Assembly: GCA_900109895.1 (NCBI GenBank)
Contig: FOBR01000008.1
Span: 124,001 to 188,000 of the forward strand
Reading direction: 5' to 3'
DNA: 64,000 bases
Source: a bacterium A37T11
GTDB taxonomy: Bacteria; Bacteroidota; Bacteroidia; Sphingobacteriales; Sphingobacteriaceae
Program-made: the position numbers and the translations under genes
Notes under the pieces: generated by a model
The model's database searches: none
Seen by the model: only the letters and a program-made list of their open reading frames with translations
Told to the model about the DNA's origin: nothing
In this document: piece by piece, positions 60,612 through 64,000 of the stretch
How the letters are laid out: each line of letters starts with the position of its first letter
Position numbering within the stretch: position 1 is the first letter of the stretch

Positions 60612-62165
60612 TTAGAGTTTTATTTCGACTTCCTTAGCATTTAAAAAATGAAATTCAGTGAGATGGTAAGAGCTAACAGGCTTAACCTGCACCCATTTTC
60701 CATATTTGAAGAACCATTTAACGCGTTTTGAAATAATTCCTGCAGTAATGTATGCCTTTATGTAGGGATGCACGCTCAGGGTTATACTTTTTTCGTTTTG
60801 CTCATTAAGTATATAGCTCAGGTTACTTTCAATATCATCCATCAGCACAATGCTTGAGCGGATCTGTCCTGTGCCTCCGCAGGCTGGGCATACTTCGCTG
60901 GTAACAATATTCATTTCGGGCCTTACCCGCTGCCGGGTTATTTGGATCAGGCCAAATTTACTGGGTGGAAGGATCGTATGCTTTGCCCGGTCTGTTGCCA
61001 TACATTGCTTTAGGTAATCATGCAATTCCTTGCGGTTTGGTGCTTTGTGCATGTCAATAAAGTCAATGACAACAATACCGCCCATATCACGTAAGCGCAA
61101 CTGGCGGGCAATTTCTTTGGCTGCCTCCTTATTTACCTGCAGCGCATTATCTTCCTGATTTTCCTTACTGGCAGTACGGTTGCCGCTATTCACATCGATC
61201 ACATGGAGTGCCTCGGTGTGTTCAATGACAAGGTAAGCGCCGCCAGGAAGGGTTACCGTTTTACCAAAGGCCGTTTTGATTTGCTTCTCTACGCCAAAAT
61301 GCTCAAATATCTGTTCTTTGTGCTTATAATGCCGCACAATTTTTTCCAGTTCGGGAGAAATGCCCTGAACGTAATTCCTGATCTCTTCATAAATCATCCC
61401 GTCGTTGACATGGATATGCGTAAATTCATCGGTCAGCATATCCCTCAATATTGTCGAGGTACGATCCATCTCTCCCAGTACTTTCTTAGCGGGTTCAGCA
61501 GTTCGGAGCCGTTTACTGAATGTTTCCCATTTGGTAATGAGATCGAGAAGGTCTTTTTGTAATTCTGCAACGCCTTTGCCTTCTGAAACTGTCCGGATAA
61601 TCACGCCAAAGTTAGCCGGCTTAATGCCTTCGACGATTTTCCTTAAACGATTTCTTTCGGTATTGCTTTTGATTTTTTTTGAAATGGATATGGTTTCTGA
61701 AAACGGGACTAACACGACAAAACGTCCGGCAATTGACAGATCAGAACTTAACCGGGGGCCTTTTGTAGAAATGGGCTCCTTGGCAATTTGTACTGGCAAC
61801 AACATACTCCTGCTTAAGACCTCGGAGATCTTGCCGGATTTATTGATATCCTTTTCGAGTTTTAGACTATCAAGCAGTTTTTCTTTATAACTGCCGTTCT
61901 TTACTAATTTAGTAAGCTTGATGAGCGACTGTACTTGTGGACCCAGGTCCAAATAATGCAAAAAAGCATCTTTTGAATACCCTACGTCCACAAAAGCAGC
62001 ATTGAGACCGGGCATAATTTTTTTAATTCTGCCCAAATAGATATCTCCAACGGCGTAATTATTATTAAGCTGCTCTTTGTTGAGCTCAACAAGCTGTTTG
62101 TCTTGTAGTAAAGCAATAGTAACTCCTTTGTCAGGAGTAGAATCGATAATTAATTCCTTTACCAA
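60612..62165 (-). CDS. rng: ribonuclease G/E family protein
   Basis: The protein has 517 residues. An S1 RNA-binding domain is interrupted at the N-terminus (YAVGDIYLGRIKKIMPGLNA, FVDVGYSKDAFLHYLDLG). The catalytic DNase I-like domain has HVIDVNSGNRTASKENQED with catalytic Asp, and GGIVVIDFIDMHKAPNRKEL with the second Asp. The Zn-link cysteines are in SEVCPACGGTGQIRSS. Length matches RNase G rather than the longer RNase E scaffold. It cleaves single-stranded RNA 5'-end dependently in rRNA maturation and mRNA decay. Confidence 0.95.
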   Translation of the reverse strand: MVKELIIDSTPDKGVTIALLQDKQLVELNKEQLNNNYAVGDIYLGRIKKIMPGLNAAFVDVGYSKDAFLHYLDLGPQVQSLIKLTKLVKNGSYKEKLLDSLKLEKDINKSGKISEVLSRSMLLPVQIAKEPISTKGPRLSSDLSIAGRFVVLVPFSETISISKKIKSNTERNRLRKIVEGIKPANFGVIIRTVSEGKGVAELQKDLLDLITKWETFSKRLRTAEPAKKVLGEMDRTSTILRDMLTDEFTHIHVNDGMIYEEIRNYVQGISPELEKIVRHYKHKEQIFEHFGVEKQIKTAFGKTVTLPGGAYLVIEHTEALHVIDVNSGNRTASKENQEDNALQVNKEAAKEIARQLRLRDMGGIVVIDFIDMHKAPNRKELHDYLKQCMATDRAKHTILPPSKFGLIQITRQRVRPEMNIVTSEVCPACGGTGQIRSSIVLMDDIESNLSYILNEQNEKSITLSVHPYIKAYITAGIISKRVKWFFKYGKWVQVKPVSSYHLTEFHFLNAKEVEIKL

Positions 62166-62293
62166 CAGCTAATTTTTTATGAAAGCAGCATGTTTAGTCT
62201 GGTAAAAGAATAGTATCTACAGTGCTACTCCTCGACACAGCAAACAAGGCTGCGTTCTGTTAAACGATAAGATTTGTTTAAAAAAACTAAAAC

Positions 62294-62319
62294 ACTATCC
62301 CGGATTGATCCCGGATAGT
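62294..62319 (-). terminator. terminator after the bL38-like gene
   Basis: ACTATCC (62294-62300) pairs with GGATAGT (62313-62319) around a 12-base loop. On the minus strand it is followed by GTTTTAGTTTTTTT. It ends the HU-TPR-small protein cluster before rng. Confidence 0.75.
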
Positions 62320-62355
62320 ATTTTCAGGAAAATAAAGACGCTTTTTTAAAGCGGT

Positions 62356-62445
62356 TTATTTTTTCTTATGCCGGTTTTTTCTTAAACGCTTCTTCCGTTT
62401 GTGGGTAGCCATCTTGTGTCTTTTTCTTTTTTTTCCGCTTGGCAT
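62356..62445 (-). CDS. tiny Lys/Arg-rich ribosomal protein, bL38-like
   Basis: The 29-residue peptide starts ATG 62445 and ends TAA 62356: MPSGKKRKRHKMATHKRKKR followed by LRKNRHKKK. Twenty of 29 residues are Lys, Arg or His. I recall this sequence as nearly invariant across Bacteroidota, and a small ribosomal protein of this kind, named bL38, was reported from the Flavobacterium johnsoniae ribosome; I am not certain the two are the same. It lies 38 bp downstream of the TPR gene and is too short for most gene finders. A terminator follows. Confidence 0.75.
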   Translation of the reverse strand: MPSGKKRKRHKMATHKRKKRLRKNRHKKK

Positions 62446-62483
62446 AATTAATTTTTAAATGTTTTTAAATTTTTTAAATGTGT

Positions 62484-63338
62484 TTACTTACTCAGTTCAG
62501 CGATCTTACGGTCGATGAATTGAGAAAGGCTTGGATCGGAAGCAAGTTTTTTACTTTTTTCAAAAGCCTCAATTGCTTCTTTTTTCAAACCAATATTTTC
62601 GTAGCTGGTAGCCAAATAGAACCAGGATTCCGGCTCATCCGGGTTGACGGATAAAACCGTTTTGAAACGCGCGATGGCTTTGTCAAACTGACGGGATTGC
62701 ATGGAAAACAGCCCAAGGCTCTTATTCGCTTTTAAATTAGTAGGATCTGATTTTACTACCTCAAGAAGTAGAGAAATTCCAGCCATAGGGCTGGCGCCGC
62801 CATTTACATAGGCTATTCCCAACCCTGTTTTTGCATCCAGATTTGCTGGCTGCAACTTAAGGGCCTGCTCATAGGCTTGTATCGAAAGGGTGTTGAGCTC
62901 CCGTGCTAGGCTGGTATCAGGCAGATTTTGGGATGCATCAGTATAAGTATTCCCGGTTTTCACCCAATTGCCAACGGATGGATCCAAGCCAGCAATTTTT
63001 TCATACGTAAAACCCAAAGGGATTAGCTTATTGACATCATTCCAACGATCCGCCAGTGATTTGAGCAAGGTAAGCTGCCCTTCCTTGGGGGTTGAAGCTA
63101 ATTGATCTTCCAGTTCCGTAATCTGTGCACTAATATTGTTACTCAAGCCTTCTTTAGCCGACTTGGATACTGTTTCATACGTAGTCAGCGCTTTGTCTGC
63201 ACCAGTAGCTTTATTTCCGCTATGTTCAGAACCAGCAGACGAATCTTTTTTCACCAAACCTTTAATAGGTTGTGCTAGCAATGCCCCCATTAGAGCTACT
63301 ACTAGCACAACGACTAAGATTTGTTTGGATTTATGCAT
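62484..63338 (-). CDS. tetratricopeptide repeat protein, membrane-anchored
   Basis: The protein has 284 residues. An N-terminal hydrophobic helix (ILVVVLVVALMGALLAQ) anchors it or directs export. A Ser/Gly/Lys linker follows, then three TPR units at about 150-270: AYEQALKLQPANLDAKTGLG, LLLEVVKSDPTNLKANKSLG, AIARFKTVLSVNPDEPESWF, with YLATSYENIGLKKEAIEAFE. It probably faces the periplasm. It sits 24 bp after the HU-like gene and before the bL38-like gene, and may be co-expressed with them. The function is unknown; a scaffold role is likely. Confidence 0.85.
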   Translation of the reverse strand: MHKSKQILVVVLVVALMGALLAQPIKGLVKKDSSAGSEHSGNKATGADKALTTYETVSKSAKEGLSNNISAQITELEDQLASTPKEGQLTLLKSLADRWNDVNKLIPLGFTYEKIAGLDPSVGNWVKTGNTYTDASQNLPDTSLARELNTLSIQAYEQALKLQPANLDAKTGLGIAYVNGGASPMAGISLLLEVVKSDPTNLKANKSLGLFSMQSRQFDKAIARFKTVLSVNPDEPESWFYLATSYENIGLKKEAIEAFEKSKKLASDPSLSQFIDRKIAELSK

Positions 63339-63362
63339 CCTGATTTTAATTAAAAGAAGCGA

Positions 63363-63665
63363 TTACTTCTTTTTCTTGCTCGGTTTATTATTGCTTTTAA
63401 CCTTTTCAACAAAAACTTTTGCGGGTTTAAAGCTGGGCACAAAATGCTCAGGAATGATGATAGCAGTGTTTTTGGAGATGTTACGGGCAGTCTTTTTAGC
63501 CCTTTTCTTCACTACAAAACTACCAAATCCACGTATATATACATTTTCTCCGCCGATCATGTTATTCTTCACTACCTTGAAGAATGCTTCAACGGTTTCC
63601 TGTACATCAACCTTCTCCAAACCTGTCTTGTCAGAGATTTCTGCGATAACTTCTGCTTTAGTCAT
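63363..63665 (-). CDS. HU/IHF family DNA-binding protein
   Basis: The protein has 100 residues. The N-terminal dimerisation helices are TKAEVIAEISDKTGLEKVDV, and the beta-arm region is VYIRGFGSFVVKKRAKKTAR with the family signature GFGSF. NISKNTAIIIPEHFVPSFKP completes the fold. A Lys-rich tail (SNNKPSKKKK) extends about ten residues beyond HU. It bends DNA non-specifically and organises the nucleoid. It has its own promoter upstream (63725-63732). Confidence 0.95.
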   Translation of the reverse strand: MTKAEVIAEISDKTGLEKVDVQETVEAFFKVVKNNMIGGENVYIRGFGSFVVKKRAKKTARNISKNTAIIIPEHFVPSFKPAKVFVEKVKSNNKPSKKKK

Positions 63666-63724
63666 AATAATCTTATTGTAATTGTTTTTTATTCAAGCAC
63701 TAACCCTCTCATATGTAGGGGATG

Positions 63725-63732
63725 CAAAAGTA
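63725..63732 (-). promoter_or_regulatory. promoter -7 element for the HU-TPR-bL38-like operon
   Basis: TACTTTTG on the minus strand matches TAnnTTTG and lies about 60 bases upstream of the HU-like start. Confidence 0.6.
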
Positions 63733-64000
63733 TAGCTTTAAAATGATTTGTTAAAATAAAATGAACATTTTTTTGTAAAACCCATTGAGTAATAAGTTAT
63801 AACTATAAATAATGAAAAGCCTATAAAGCCATAAATGGTCTATTATTGCCGCCTAAACAGGATTATTTAGCTGTGTTTATATGAAGGATATTAACACAGC
63901 CCTGGCAATTTGCTCTTTGTCAAATAATAATCGGCCTATAAAAAATGTAACCTTGATGGGTATTAATTTTAGGAATTTGAAAATTGGTTCGTTTATAACT
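63733..64000. other. AT-rich window end, no gene assigned
   Basis: From 63881 a plus frame (MKDINTALAICSLSNNNRPI) and, over the same bases, a minus frame ending in TAA at 63877 are both open to the window edge. I recognise neither, and at this base composition 40 open codons can be chance. A gene may begin or end here beyond the window. Confidence 0.3.

Noticed and set aside
63881..64000. Start of a gene at the right edge
   Set aside because: Both strands are open over the same AT-rich 120 bases and neither reading resembles a known protein; not enough sequence to decide.

Overview
The window looks like chromosome of a Bacteroidota bacterium, most likely a member of Sphingobacteriaceae or a close relative. 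Support comes from two SusC/SusD outer-membrane uptake loci, an ECF sigma/FecR pair with a DUF4974-type tail, a barrel-less TonB-plug protein, many promoters of the form TAnnTTTG, frequent TTG starts, a fused thrA, and a 29-residue Lys/Arg-rich protein of a type I associate with Bacteroidota ribosomes. Genus cannot be fixed from sequence alone.

Region 1 (1-4.5 kb) is accessory. It holds a helix-turn-helix protein and what reads as a phage-type lysis cassette: a three-helix holin-like protein, a CHAP-type endolysin overlapping it, a fibronectin-III-like protein, and a lipoprotein with a C-terminal membrane anchor (the layout of a unimolecular spanin). No capsid, tail or packaging genes are visible. 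A GIY-YIG nuclease gene and a 134-bp tandem repeat array lie inside this cassette.

Region 2 (4.5-21.2 kb) is an export/uptake region. It has a Crp/Fnr regulator, a MauE/DoxX-like membrane protein, a small secreted DUF6520-type protein, and two divergently arranged SusC-SusD-TlpA loci. Only the right-hand locus has its own ECF sigma and FecR anti-sigma. Both thioredoxin-like proteins carry a C-terminal DUF3738-like domain.

Region 3 (21.2-27.8 kb) is a gene graveyard. It contains a remnant of the XRE regulator's C-terminus, a duplicated ynfA/higA border, back-to-back fragments of an ATP-binding regulator and a DUF1016 nuclease, an intact higBA toxin-antitoxin pair, a decayed IS3-type element, an Rpn nuclease with a premature stop, a beheaded SDR gene, and a probably frameshifted secreted-protein gene.

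Region 4 (27.9-37 kb) has an FGE-type sulfatase, an Omp85-like barrel, a tRNA-Lys, a Tat-exported phospholipase C, and a tightly packed four-gene sugar operon.

Region 5 (37-64 kb) is core metabolism and housekeeping: thrABC behind a threonine/isoleucine-rich leader peptide and terminator, glyA, scpA, dxs, aspS, gcvP, nicotinamide riboside uptake (pnuC plus a NadR-like kinase), carB, radA, rng, bL38-like, a TPR protein and an HU/IHF protein.
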